64,000 bases of DNA from positions 3,038,001 to 3,102,000 of the forward strand of contig NZ_CP109994.1 in NCBI RefSeq assembly GCF_025947065.1, in the 5' to 3' direction. Below the pieces are notes generated by a model. It had not been told where the DNA came from and did not search any database. It saw only the letters and a program-made list of their open reading frames with translations. Made by a program: the position numbers and the translations under genes. Shown piece after piece: positions 26,994-35,492 of this stretch (its first letter is position 1; each line of letters begins with the position of its first letter). This DNA is from Flavobacterium sp. N1736. Its GTDB lineage: Bacteria > Bacteroidota > Bacteroidia > Flavobacteriales > Flavobacteriaceae.

Positions 26994-27080
26994 TTAAATA
27001 AATATTTCGGCTGCTAATTTTTGTTTACTTAAAAAATTAACTGCTTCGTAATAACTGTTAAAATAAAAAAATGTCTTCAT
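26994..27080 (-). CDS. Candidate 28-aa small ORF between GT56 and GT2 genes
   Basis: An ATG at 27080 opens MKTFFYFNSYYEAVNFLSKQ (first 20 residues), then eight more residues and TAA at 26994. It fits the gap almost exactly: 3 bases after the stop of the GT56 gene (27084) and 2 bases before the ATG of the GT2 gene (26991). The composition is protein-like (amphipathic, aromatic N-terminus) rather than random A+T-rich translation. It could be a microprotein, a leader that couples translation, or the remains of a longer gene. No recognised domain. No Shine-Dalgarno sequence, as is normal here. Confidence 0.35.
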   Translation of the reverse strand: MKTFFYFNSYYEAVNFLSKQKLAAEIFI

Positions 27081-27083
27081 TGG

Positions 27084-28322
27084 TTAATAATCGTGTTTTT
27101 CAATTTTCATTTTATTAACAATCTTAAATAATTCTATTATTTTATTTTTAACTGCTTCTTCTGAATACAAATTAAAAAGTAGTCTTTTATTTAATTCATA
27201 TTCTTGATTATTCAAAGGAATCAAAATATTTTTATCTAACTTATTCAAATTAAATATTTTAATTCCATAAGTTTTATAAGTTTCGTACACTGGACTTTTT
27301 GAATTAATAAAAATTTTGGCTCCAAGGTATCCCATTGTAATAATGTTACCAACACCTTGTTGACGAACATGATTAAAAACAAGAATACCACAGCTTAGCA
27401 AAATTTCATTATATTCTTTTAAGCTCATAAAATCTGTTAATGGAATAAAATTTTCACCGAATAATTCTTTTCCTTTTCGAATTATGTGTTGTTTATAATC
27501 TTCATTTCCACCATAACTTAGCGGAACATAAATCTTTTTATTATTTAAATTTATCTTTGATAATTTCTGTAAAATTTCTAAATGATTATTAGAAGGATCT
27601 GCAGAATTACCTACCAAAATGTTCTGTTTTCCTAAAACATTCTCATTAATTTTATCTCCTAATAAGCCTTCTATACTTCCATAAGTAAATGGAGCATAAA
27701 TAGCTTTTATATCCATTTTTTTTAAAATCTTTAGCTCGCCATAAATAACGGGAACAACGATGTCCATTTTTTTAGCGGCTTGATAAAAAATGGTATTGTA
27801 TTTTTGCTGTAAAACATTTCTTAATTTCAGAGGCAGTATATGCCTAAAGAAAATATCATTTTTAAAAATCCAAAACGCAAAATTGTTAAGGAGTAATTTA
27901 TCTTTTACTTTTTCTTTTTGCGTTTTATTGATGTATGATTTCGTGTTTTTTTTGAATACTTCCTTGCGTAATAATGGCCAATTACCATATAAATCATATC
28001 CCCAAATAAACCATACTTTGGTTATTTTAGGAGATATTTCGAGTGCAATTTTTTGTTTTGTTTGCTCTAAAGCGTGGAAAAAGACAATCGGATCTTCAAT
28101 CTCATTTATTTTTTCGATAAAACTTTTAAAACTCTCTTTATCGTAAGGATCAAAAGTTTTAACTATTTTAGAAGTTACATATTGAAATATTCCACCTTGA
28201 TTCTTAATTATCCAATATTCAGAAATTCCCGGATAAACTGATTCAAATAATTTTATTGCAGGATCAATAAATTTATCATCATCAAAAACATGAATTATTT
28301 TACTGTTGTTATGCAAGTTCAT
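27084..28322 (-). CDS. GT56 family (WecF-like) 4-amino-4,6-dideoxyhexose transferase
   Basis: A 412-residue protein whose second half matches the TDP-Fuc4NAc:lipid II Fuc4NAc transferase (WecF/GT56) family: NSADPSNNH at 239-247, VPLSYGGNEDY at 266-276, FGENFIPLTDFMSLKEY near 288-304, and VRQQGVGNI at 319-327. The family adds 4-acetamido-4,6-dideoxygalactose from a dTDP donor to a lipid-linked intermediate in the cytoplasm. The upstream genes are an acetyltransferase (28323-28970) and an aminotransferase (28964-30040) that could make such a donor. The match is by motif, so a related sugar such as Qui4NAc is possible. Slightly longer than enterobacterial WecF. Confidence 0.72.
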   Translation of the reverse strand: MNLHNNSKIIHVFDDDKFIDPAIKLFESVYPGISEYWIIKNQGGIFQYVTSKIVKTFDPYDKESFKSFIEKINEIEDPIVFFHALEQTKQKIALEISPKITKVWFIWGYDLYGNWPLLRKEVFKKNTKSYINKTQKEKVKDKLLLNNFAFWIFKNDIFFRHILPLKLRNVLQQKYNTIFYQAAKKMDIVVPVIYGELKILKKMDIKAIYAPFTYGSIEGLLGDKINENVLGKQNILVGNSADPSNNHLEILQKLSKINLNNKKIYVPLSYGGNEDYKQHIIRKGKELFGENFIPLTDFMSLKEYNEILLSCGILVFNHVRQQGVGNIITMGYLGAKIFINSKSPVYETYKTYGIKIFNLNKLDKNILIPLNNQEYELNKRLLFNLYSEEAVKNKIIELFKIVNKMKIEKHDY

Positions 28323-28970
28323 TTAAAAATTTAATGGACTTAATTCTTTTACCACTTTTGCCGGCATACCAACCACCAAACAGTTATCAGGAACATCTTT
28401 AGTAATTACAGCGCCTGCACCAACTATCACATTTTTTCCAATTGTTATTTTAGGCAAAACAGTAGCATTTGTACCCAGAACTGCATAGTCTCCTATTTTA
28501 CAATTTCCTGAAATACTTACTCCCGGAGATATTTCTACAAAATTTCCTATGTGACAATCGTGACCAATGGTACTATTTAAATTAACAATGACACCTTTGC
28601 CAATAAATACATTGTTTGTAATTATGCTGCCTGTCATTATATTAATTCCTTCGTTCAATTGGTTTCCAAAACTACCAATATTTGCCTCTGGACTTATTGT
28701 TGAAGTAAAAACTCCGCCGAGTTCTATAAATTTGTCTGCCAACTTTTTTCTAAGTACTGGATTTCCAATACCAATTGTAAATTTATTATTTACATTTCTG
28801 AAAAAATCGGAAGCTTCATCAATTGTTCTTAAAATTCTAAATTTACTATATAACATTTCTGGCAAATCCTCACTAACATCATCATAAAAAACTAAGTTTT
28901 CAATTTGATTTAATTGATTAAGAATTTCTAATACTTCTTTTGCAAACCCTTTGGCTCCAACTATTAACAT
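28323..28970 (-). CDS. NeuD/PglD-family sugar O- or N-acetyltransferase
   Basis: A 215-residue enzyme of the NeuD/PglD/VioB type. The N-terminal part is a small Rossmann-like sugar-nucleotide domain (MLIVGAKGFAKEVLEIL, IGIGNPVLRKKL). From about residue 95 hexapeptide repeats form a left-handed beta-helix with the catalytic STIGHDCHIGNFVEISPG segment near residues 137-154 (His general base), ending VVGMPAKVVKEL. It overlaps the stop of the aminotransferase gene by 7 bases. Together they could turn dTDP-4-keto-6-deoxyhexose into a 4-acetamido sugar. PglD-like action on a UDP-sugar or NeuD-like O-acetylation of sialic acid are the alternatives. Confidence 0.82.
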   Translation of the reverse strand: MLIVGAKGFAKEVLEILNQLNQIENLVFYDDVSEDLPEMLYSKFRILRTIDEASDFFRNVNNKFTIGIGNPVLRKKLADKFIELGGVFTSTISPEANIGSFGNQLNEGINIMTGSIITNNVFIGKGVIVNLNSTIGHDCHIGNFVEISPGVSISGNCKIGDYAVLGTNATVLPKITIGKNVIVGAGAVITKDVPDNCLVVGMPAKVVKELSPLNF

Positions 28971-30040
28971 AATGCATTATTTATTAAATTGGTTATGGTA
29001 ATTAAATCTGTCTGAGATAGTCCAACATATAAAGGAAGGCATAATATTCTGGACACAATACTCTCCGAAATTGGCATTTTATCACCTTTTGTATATTCAA
29101 TTGTATTTAGGGACGGATAAAAATATCTTCTGGGATAGATATTATTTTGGTTTAATTCTTTCTGAACTTTTAATAATACTTCCTCATTTTCAAATATTAT
29201 CGGATAATAACTATAGTTCCAATCTGTATCTTTTCTAATTTTTAATGTTTGAAGCTTACTAAAATCCAAATTATCATTATAAAAGCTGACTACTTCTTTT
29301 CTTTTACTTAAAATTTCTTCCATATAAGGTAAAACCGCTAAGCCCAAGGCTGCCTGAAGCTCAGAAATTTTTCCATTAATACCAAGCCCATAAAATTCTA
29401 ATGGTCCATTATGTCCAAAATTATGTGAATAAAATAATTTATGATGTAAGTCTTTCTGTTCTGTAAAAATAGCTCCTCCTTCTCCGGTGTGAAATAATTT
29501 TGTTGCATGAAAACTACAGGTACTTACATCACCATAACTAAATATGGATTTGTTTTTATAGTTTACTGCAAAACCATGTGCTGCGTCATAAATTACTTTT
29601 AAGTTATATTTATTTGCAATTGCTTCAATTGCTTCAACATTACAGGGGTTTCCAAAAACATGAGTAGCTAAAATTGCTGTTGTTTTACTTGTAATTGCAG
29701 CTTCTATCTTTGTTTCATCGATTGTTAAATAATTTGGATGAATATCCACAAATACCGGTTTACAATTTTCCCAAACTATAGCTGCTGTGGTAGCGACATA
29801 ACTAAAAGGTGTTGTTATTATTTCTCCACCTTTTCCAAATAATTTTAGAGCAATTTGTAATGGTAAAGTTCCATTATTAGTTATAATAATATTATCAATG
29901 CCAAGACTTCTTTTTAACTTTTCTTCTAGTTCCAGAACTAGTTCTCCTCGATTTGTAATCCACTGTTTATTCCAGGCTCTTTCAAGATATTTATTATACT
30001 CCTCAATAGGAGGCAAAAAAGTTTTTGTTACATTGATCAT
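28964..30040 (-). CDS. DegT/DnrJ/EryC1 sugar aminotransferase (VioA/WecE-like)
   Basis: A 358-residue PLP-dependent aminotransferase acting on a 4-keto nucleotide sugar. Family motifs: TNNGTLPLQIAL (54-65), YDAAHGFAV (151-159), and the PLP lysine in SFHATKLFHTGEGGA (Lys181). The FHATK-HTGEGG form resembles VioA-type enzymes that produce dTDP-Qui4N; WecE has a different word around the lysine. The downstream GT56 homologue instead points to Fuc4N. Stereochemistry is therefore open. Only 5 bases separate it from the wzt gene, so it is co-transcribed with the exporter. Full length. Confidence 0.85.
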   Translation of the reverse strand: MINVTKTFLPPIEEYNKYLERAWNKQWITNRGELVLELEEKLKRSLGIDNIIITNNGTLPLQIALKLFGKGGEIITTPFSYVATTAAIVWENCKPVFVDIHPNYLTIDETKIEAAITSKTTAILATHVFGNPCNVEAIEAIANKYNLKVIYDAAHGFAVNYKNKSIFSYGDVSTCSFHATKLFHTGEGGAIFTEQKDLHHKLFYSHNFGHNGPLEFYGLGINGKISELQAALGLAVLPYMEEILSKRKEVVSFYNDNLDFSKLQTLKIRKDTDWNYSYYPIIFENEEVLLKVQKELNQNNIYPRRYFYPSLNTIEYTKGDKMPISESIVSRILCLPLYVGLSQTDLITITNLINNALC

Positions 30041-30045
30041 TATTT

Positions 30046-31317
30046 CTAATTTTTATTCCCCCAATTAAAGGTGGGTTTAATATAACCTGGTTCTCTGCCC
30101 ATATAAACTCCTAACTCTCTACCACCATCAATTATGGTAAAATGTATAATATCACTCTCTTTAAATATTGATTTTCTTTTATCTTCAACAATAAAAAGTG
30201 TTAAGCTAAAGGCACCTGACTGAAAGAAATTTGCCGGAAAAGTACAAGTCAAAATATTTTGTCCTTTTCGTAATATTTCTTTCGAATTATTATTTGAAAA
30301 AGAGAACAAGGATTCTCCCATGTCATTATAAAGATGATAGGTTATGTGGTACCTTTCACAATCATCAGCTTTTAAGAATATGTTGGTTATTAACTCAATT
30401 TCTTTATTTTCTGTTAGAGGATCATCGAAGCTTTCCCCAACATTTTGAAGTCCGATTTCATTTAAAGTAAATATTTCATTATCAAAATTATCGAATTTTC
30501 TGCTGTTTGATCTTTCAAAATCCGAGCCTCCTAAATAATAAGAAACAGCTTTATCAATATCTTCATCTAAAACTAATTTCCCATGCTCCATAACAATTCC
30601 TCTAGTACATAAACTCTTTACTGCTGCCATATTGTGGCTTACAAATAAAACAGTTCTTCCTTCTCCTTTTGAAATATCCTGCATTTTTCCAATCGCCTTC
30701 TTTTGAAATTCTGCATCACCTACAGCCAAAACCTCGTCAATTACTAAAATTTCAGGCTCTAAAAATGCTGCTACAGCAAAAGCCAGTCTAACAGTCATTC
30801 CGCTGCTGTAACGTTTTACAGGAGTATCAATATAACGTTCACAACCTGAAAATTCTATAATCTCATCCAGCTTTGAAGTAATTTCCTTTTTGGTCATTCC
30901 TAAAATTGCTCCATTTAAATAGATATTTTCACGGCCTGTCATTTCACCATGAAAACCGGTACCAACTTCTAATAAAGAAGCAATTCTTCCTTTTGATTTG
31001 ATACTTCCGGTTGTTGGAGCTGTTACCTTTGAGAGTATTTTTAAAAGTGTTGATTTTCCGGCTCCGTTTTTACCTATGATTCCTAAAACTTCACCGCGTT
31101 TTACTTCAAAATTTATATCCTGCAAAGCCCAGACATAATCTGAACTTCCTTTTGTAGATCGATCGTTAGTATCTCCAATTTTCAAATAAGGATTTTCTTT
31201 TCCTCTAATTTGATGCCACCATCTGTTTATGTCATGACTCAGGGTTCCTGTACCAACTTCTCCTAAACGATATTGTTTAGAAATATTTTCAGCTTTTAAA
31301 ATAATATCTTTTTCCAA
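30046..31317 (-). CDS. wzt: Polysaccharide ABC exporter ATP-binding protein (Wzt-like) with C-terminal glycan-binding domain
   Basis: A 423-residue ATPase that drives export of lipid-linked glycan through Wzm. Walker A is GKNGAGKST (82-90), the signature is YSSGMTVR (170-177) and Walker B is EILVIDEVLAVGD (189-201), all of the Wzt/TagH style. Residues about 255-423 are an extra beta-rich domain, as in Wzt proteins that recognise a chain-terminal modification before export; its ligand cannot be read from the sequence. It follows the permease gene by 66 bases. The C-terminal domain suggests chain-length control by a capped glycan, but no terminal kinase/methyltransferase is visible in the window. 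Confidence 0.92.
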   Translation of the reverse strand: MEKDIILKAENISKQYRLGEVGTGTLSHDINRWWHQIRGKENPYLKIGDTNDRSTKGSSDYVWALQDINFEVKRGEVLGIIGKNGAGKSTLLKILSKVTAPTTGSIKSKGRIASLLEVGTGFHGEMTGRENIYLNGAILGMTKKEITSKLDEIIEFSGCERYIDTPVKRYSSGMTVRLAFAVAAFLEPEILVIDEVLAVGDAEFQKKAIGKMQDISKGEGRTVLFVSHNMAAVKSLCTRGIVMEHGKLVLDEDIDKAVSYYLGGSDFERSNSRKFDNFDNEIFTLNEIGLQNVGESFDDPLTENKEIELITNIFLKADDCERYHITYHLYNDMGESLFSFSNNNSKEILRKGQNILTCTFPANFFQSGAFSLTLFIVEDKRKSIFKESDIIHFTIIDGGRELGVYMGREPGYIKPTFNWGNKN

Positions 31318-31350
31318 TTTGGGATTGTAAAGTATGAATAATATATTCTC

Positions 31351-31368
31351 AGAACTTTTATAAGTTCT
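31351..31368. repeat. Perfect inverted repeat between wzm and wzt
   Basis: AGAACTT-TTAT-AAGTTCT is a perfect 7-bp stem with a 4-base loop in the 66-base gap between the permease stop and the wzt start. No U-tract follows on the minus strand, so it is not an intrinsic terminator. It could be an RNA hairpin affecting wzt translation or processing, or chance in A+T-rich DNA. Confidence 0.4.
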
Positions 31369-31383
31369 TATTCGTATAAATTA

Positions 31384-32262
31384 TTAAACGGTATCAATAA
31401 AACTTTTTTCGGTTTTATTAAAAACTAAAAGACCAATAAAGAATACGGCAATTGTAACTATTACAGTATAGATTAGTCCGAAAACAGAAATTTCTCCAAC
31501 ATTTAAAAGCATATAACGAGATGTTTCAATAATATAAGCCAAAGGATTATATTCGACAATCCAACTAAACTTAGGCAGCTTACTTTTTATTAATTCCATC
31601 GGATACATCACCGCTGATAAATACATTAGCAACTGAATTCCAAAAGTTACCAAATAACTAAAATCTCTATATTTTGTTACCATAGAAGAAATTAGCATTC
31701 CAAGGCCTAAACCTAAAAAACCCATAATAACAATTAAAAGAGGAAAAAATAACAGAAAACCATTCAAATACAAGCTGGATCCCTGAAAATAATAGTAACA
31801 GTAAAATGCTATAAAAATAAAAAACTGTATTCCGAATTTTATTAAATTTGAAATTACTACTGATAAAGGTGTAATAATTCTGGGAAAATATACTTTTCCA
31901 AATATCGATGCATTTGCCTTAAATGTATCTGAAGTTCCTGTTAGACAGGCTGTAAAATAATTCCAAACGGTTATTCCGGCAAGGTTAAATAAAAATGGAG
32001 GAACAGTTCCTGTATTTATGCCCGCTACGTTATTAAAAATTATAGTAAAAGTTATAGAGGTAAATAAGGGTTGTATTAAATACCAAAGCGGCCCCAAAAC
32101 GGTTTGTTTATAGACTGTAATAACGTCACGTTTTACAAAAAGAAACAGCAAATCTCTATATTGCCAAACTTCTTTTAAATTTAGCGAGAAGAATTTATTT
32201 TTGGGCGTTATTTCAAACAACCAGTCATTAGAAACATTATTATTGTTCATTTTATTTTTCAT
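31384..32262 (-). CDS. wzm: Polysaccharide ABC exporter permease (Wzm-like, ABC-2 type)
   Basis: A 292-residue inner-membrane protein with six predicted helices. The family words LLFLFVKRDVITVYKQTVLGPLWYLIQP and the later YRDFSYLVTFGIQLLMYLSAVMYP and EYNPLAYIIETSRYMLL are typical of Wzm/TagG-type exporters. With Wzt (30046-31317) it should flip a lipid-linked glycan to the periplasmic side. It is the first gene downstream of the terminator at 32404-32429 and so probably opens a separate transcription unit with a promoter in 32263-32400, though I see no good consensus there. An in-frame second Met lies four codons later. Confidence 0.92.
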   Translation of the reverse strand: MKNKMNNNNVSNDWLFEITPKNKFFSLNLKEVWQYRDLLFLFVKRDVITVYKQTVLGPLWYLIQPLFTSITFTIIFNNVAGINTGTVPPFLFNLAGITVWNYFTACLTGTSDTFKANASIFGKVYFPRIITPLSVVISNLIKFGIQFFIFIAFYCYYYFQGSSLYLNGFLLFFPLLIVIMGFLGLGLGMLISSMVTKYRDFSYLVTFGIQLLMYLSAVMYPMELIKSKLPKFSWIVEYNPLAYIIETSRYMLLNVGEISVFGLIYTVIVTIAVFFIGLLVFNKTEKSFIDTV

Positions 32263-32403
32263 TACATTGGGGAGTGCAATAATAAGAATTTAAAAAATAT
32301 AAAAAAGTATTTTTTAACAGGTAGTATGTTATATTTTTAAATCAGCTTAACCCATTTAAATTAACAGGATTTTTACTCTTTTAAGTGAGTCATAAAAAGC
32401 AAA

Positions 32404-32429
32404 AAAGGCGTTTAATTAAAAACACCTTT
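32404..32429 (-). terminator. Intrinsic terminator after the capD/rfb unit
   Basis: On the minus strand, AAAGGTGTTT pairs with AAACGCCTTT across a 6-base loop, giving a 10-bp stem with one G-U pair. It is followed directly by a T-rich run (TTT then GCTTTTT). It lies 43 bases beyond the stop of the dehydratase gene at 32472, in the correct orientation to end that transcript, and separates it from the wzm-wzt unit. Confidence 0.8.
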
Positions 32430-32471
32430 CTAAATTTTCGATTTAAAATTTTTATTTTACTGATTACAAAG

Positions 32472-34439
32472 TTATTTATCTAAAACTTCAAAAGCAGAAT
32501 TCATACTTTTAAATTCCGGAACTATCTTTTTCATTTTGCTGACTATATCGTCATTTTCATAAAAATCAGCAATTCCAATGAGTTCATCAATTTCGGTATG
32601 CAAATTCTCGTACTCATCTTGTATCTCCTGTGCAATCATAATTTTGTTATGATAGGTTGGTAGGGTTTTGGAAGTATCATTTAATAATTCTTCATATAAT
32701 TTTTCACCTGGTCGTAAACCAACAATTTTTATTTTTATTTCTTTGTCCGGAATAAAGCCGGCAAGTTTAATCATTTTTTTAGCCAAATCAATTATTTTGA
32801 CTGGTTTGCCCATATCAAAAATATAGATTTCACCTCCATTACCCATTGCTCCTGCTTCCAGAACTAATTGGCAAGCTTCAGGAATTGTCATAAAATAACG
32901 AATAATATCCTGATGTGTGATCGTTACTGGTCCGCCTTCAGCAATTTGTTTCGTAAATAAAGGAACGACTGATCCGTTTGATCCCAAAACATTTCCAAAA
33001 CGGGTAGTAATAAACTTTGTTGCACCTTCAATATTTTCTCTTTGGTTTTTCAAAAATAAAGACTGTACATATTTCTCCGCAATTCTCTTGCTGGCTCCCA
33101 TTACATTACTAGGATTAACTGCTTTATCTGTCGAAACCATGACAAATTTCTTAACATGATATCTGCACGATAAATCCGCTAAATTCTTAGTTCCTTTAAT
33201 ATTTGTCAAAATGGCCTGCGAAGGATTTTCTTCCATCAAAGGAACATGTTTGTAAGCTGCCGCATGAAAAACAACATGTGGATTATGATTTTTAAAAACT
33301 TTTTCCAGTGCTTTTTTACTTCTTACATCGGCAACAACAGCAATAATTTTTGTTTCAGAATTCATACCAAAAGTTTCCAAACATAAATTATGAAGTGGAG
33401 TTTCTGCATGATCAAGAATAATAACTTTTCTTGGATTAAATCCCAGCACTTGTCTTACGATCTCGCTACCAATTGATCCGGCAGCTCCTGTAATAAGAAT
33501 TGTTTTGTCTTTTAGTTGTTTTGAGATTGATTTACTGTCAAGAACTATGGGTTTTCTTTCTAACAAATCTTCAATCTGAATGTTTTTTACTTTTTGAGAA
33601 ATTTCCTTTTGATTTTCCCAATCGGAAATCAAAGGAACTGTATATACTCTATAATTGAATTCTAAACATTGATCAACAATAATTAATTGTTCATCTTTCG
33701 ATAAGCTTTTATCAGCAATAATTACACCTTCTGCAGCAACAGATCGCATTAATGCCGGTAATTTTTTTCTTAATATCAAAATTGGCAAATCCAACATTCT
33801 TTTGGATGCGTTTTGATTGTTTTTATCTACAAAACCAACTATTTTAAAACGGGAAGGTGTTTCAAATTTCAATGCATTGGCTACCGAAATAGCATTTGCA
33901 TCGGTACCATAAATTACCGTTCTGATTAATTTGGTACTTGTTTTTTCTGAAAAATAAATTTCAAAAGTTTGTTTTACAATTACACGATATAAAAACAAAC
34001 CACAAAAAGATAAAACCAAATTAATAAATAACGCAGTATTTAAAAAGGCTTTGTGTCCTGCATATAATTCAAAAACTAAATTGAAAAATAAAAAAAATAC
34101 TAAAACTGACATTTGAGAAAATAACAGTTTAATAGCATCGATATAGGAAGAGTGTCGAATGATTCCCGAGTATGTTCTAAATAGCCAGAAGAAGAATACA
34201 TTCACAAAAATTAAACTTCCTACGAAATAAAATTGATGTGACGTAACTATATAACCTAAAGCGGTTCCTTCAAACAGCATATAAGTGAATGTGAATGAAA
34301 AAATCAGCACCATTACATCTATAGCAATAATAATCCACCTAGGTAAATAACTTAGGTTATTAATATTTGCCCGTAAATTTCTTGGGGAAAGGAAATTAAG
34401 GAACAAACTTCTTATGTTGTTTTGTTCGTCTTTATTCAA
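32472..34439 (-). CDS. capD: Membrane-bound UDP-GlcNAc 4,6-dehydratase (CapD/WbpM/PglF type)
   Basis: A 655-residue protein with four N-terminal membrane helices (about 35-55, 70-88, 108-125, 135-155), a CoA-binding-like Rossmann region (170-270), and a C-terminal SDR dehydratase domain with NAD-binding GAAGSIGSE (318-326). The active-site segment VSTDKAVNPSNVMGASKR has Met in place of the usual Tyr, the S-M-K triad known for WbpM-type enzymes. It makes UDP-4-keto-6-deoxy-GlcNAc for QuiNAc, FucNAc or bacillosamine synthesis. The SDR at 39437-40336 and the WecA/WbpL-type transferase at 38472-39437 fit a WbpM-WbpV-WbpL-like initiation pathway. Last gene before the terminator. Confidence 0.9.
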   Translation of the reverse strand: MNKDEQNNIRSLFLNFLSPRNLRANINNLSYLPRWIIIAIDVMVLIFSFTFTYMLFEGTALGYIVTSHQFYFVGSLIFVNVFFFWLFRTYSGIIRHSSYIDAIKLLFSQMSVLVFFLFFNLVFELYAGHKAFLNTALFINLVLSFCGLFLYRVIVKQTFEIYFSEKTSTKLIRTVIYGTDANAISVANALKFETPSRFKIVGFVDKNNQNASKRMLDLPILILRKKLPALMRSVAAEGVIIADKSLSKDEQLIIVDQCLEFNYRVYTVPLISDWENQKEISQKVKNIQIEDLLERKPIVLDSKSISKQLKDKTILITGAAGSIGSEIVRQVLGFNPRKVIILDHAETPLHNLCLETFGMNSETKIIAVVADVRSKKALEKVFKNHNPHVVFHAAAYKHVPLMEENPSQAILTNIKGTKNLADLSCRYHVKKFVMVSTDKAVNPSNVMGASKRIAEKYVQSLFLKNQRENIEGATKFITTRFGNVLGSNGSVVPLFTKQIAEGGPVTITHQDIIRYFMTIPEACQLVLEAGAMGNGGEIYIFDMGKPVKIIDLAKKMIKLAGFIPDKEIKIKIVGLRPGEKLYEELLNDTSKTLPTYHNKIMIAQEIQDEYENLHTEIDELIGIADFYENDDIVSKMKKIVPEFKSMNSAFEVLDK

Positions 34440-34478
34440 TTTTGGTTTATTTTAGTTTTGTAAAGTTCGTATTACACA

Positions 34479-34486
34479 CAAAAATA
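34479..34486 (-). promoter_or_regulatory. Candidate Bacteroidota -7 promoter box upstream of capD
   Basis: TATTTTTG on the minus strand fits TAnnTTTG exactly, 40 bases upstream of the capD ATG, in the 86-base gap after rfbA. A TTTG lies upstream at only about 14 bases spacing, closer than the usual 17-23, so the -33 element is poor. It may give capD extra transcription independent of the rfb genes. Confidence 0.35.
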
Positions 34487-34525
34487 CAAATTAAAGGCTT
34501 CAAATGCGTATTTCCAGAATGAAAA

Positions 34526-35410
34526 TTAAATTTTGACACCTTTTTTCTTTTGTTTTAAAAAATCAATCAAGTAACTTCCATAACCTGATTTCACTAATGG
34601 CAATGCAAGTTCTTCAAGCTGAGCGTCGTTTATAAATCCTTGTCTCCAGGCAATTTCTTCAATACATCCTACTTTCAATCCTTGTCTTTCTTCCAGAACC
34701 TGAACAAATTGTCCAGCTTGCATTAAACTGTTAAAAGTTCCTGTATCAAGCCAAGCTGTGCCTCTGCTCAAAATACCAACTTTTAAAGCTTCTCTTTGCA
34801 GATATACCTTATTGACATCAGTAATTTCATATTCTCCACGTGCGCTTGGTTTTATATTTTTAGCGATTTCCACGACTGAATTGTCATAAAAATACAATCC
34901 TGGAACTGCATAACTTGATTTTGGCTCTTCTGGTTTTTCTTCGATAGATATTGCTTTGAAATTCTCATCAAATTCAACAACTCCATAACGCTCCGGATCT
35001 GAAACATGATAAGCAAAAACAACACCTCCAGTAGGTTTTGTATTTGATTTTAACAACTCCTGCATATTAGAACCAAAAAATATGTTATCTCCTAAAATTA
35101 AGGCAACATCATCATTACCAATAAACTCTTCGCCAATTACAAAAGCCTGAGCTAATCCGTTAGGAATTGCCTGTTCTGCATAGCTAAATTTACAACCTAA
35201 TGTTGATCCATCTCCAAGCAATTTCTTGAAATTTGGCAAATCATGCGGAGTGGAGATAATCAATATTTCATTGATACCTGACATCATTAAAGTTGACAAT
35301 GGGTAATAAATCATTGGTTTATCGTATACCGGCATCATTTGCTTACTCATTGCAAGTGTTAAAGGATGTAAGCGAGTGCCAGAACCTCCGGCTAAAATAA
35401 TTCCTTTCAT
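34526..35410 (-). CDS. rfbA: Glucose-1-phosphate thymidylyltransferase, RmlA
   Basis: A 294-residue nucleotidyltransferase that makes dTDP-glucose from dTTP and glucose-1-phosphate. The first residues [18 protein letters not shown], then [29 protein letters not shown] and [20 protein letters not shown] are the standard RmlA signature. Full length with the C-terminal regulatory region. It lies downstream of rfbD with an 82-base gap that contains A+T-rich inverted repeats. The dTDP-glucose 4,6-dehydratase (rfbB), needed for the next step, is not in the window. Confidence 0.96.
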   Translation of the reverse strand: MKGIILAGGSGTRLHPLTLAMSKQMMPVYDKPMIYYPLSTLMMSGINEILIISTPHDLPNFKKLLGDGSTLGCKFSYAEQAIPNGLAQAFVIGEEFIGNDDVALILGDNIFFGSNMQELLKSNTKPTGGVVFAYHVSDPERYGVVEFDENFKAISIEEKPEEPKSSYAVPGLYFYDNSVVEIAKNIKPSARGEYEITDVNKVYLQREALKVGILSRGTAWLDTGTFNSLMQAGQFVQVLEERQGLKVGCIEEIAWRQGFINDAQLEELALPLVKSGYGSYLIDFLKQKKKGVKI

Positions 35411-35428
35411 ATATTTTTGATTTTAGAC

Positions 35429-35478
35429 TTTAGATTTTAGATTTTAGATTTCTTATCATTGAAATGCTAAAATCTAAA
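35429..35478. repeat. Heptad-type direct and inverted repeats between rfbD and rfbA
   Basis: TTTAGATTTTA occurs at 35429-35439 and overlaps itself at 35436-35446 in a run of ATTTTAG heptads; its exact reverse complement TAAAATCTAAA is at 35468-35478. The arms could form an 11-bp stem with a 21-base loop in the RNA between rfbD and rfbA. There is no U-tract, so it is more likely an intergenic repeat element or an RNA processing/stability hairpin than a terminator. Confidence 0.6.
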
Positions 35479-35492
35479 TCTTCAAATCATCT

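Noticed and set aside
35412..35419. TATTTTTG on the plus strand as a promoter
   Set aside because: No plus-strand gene exists downstream, and the region is an A+T-rich repeat.
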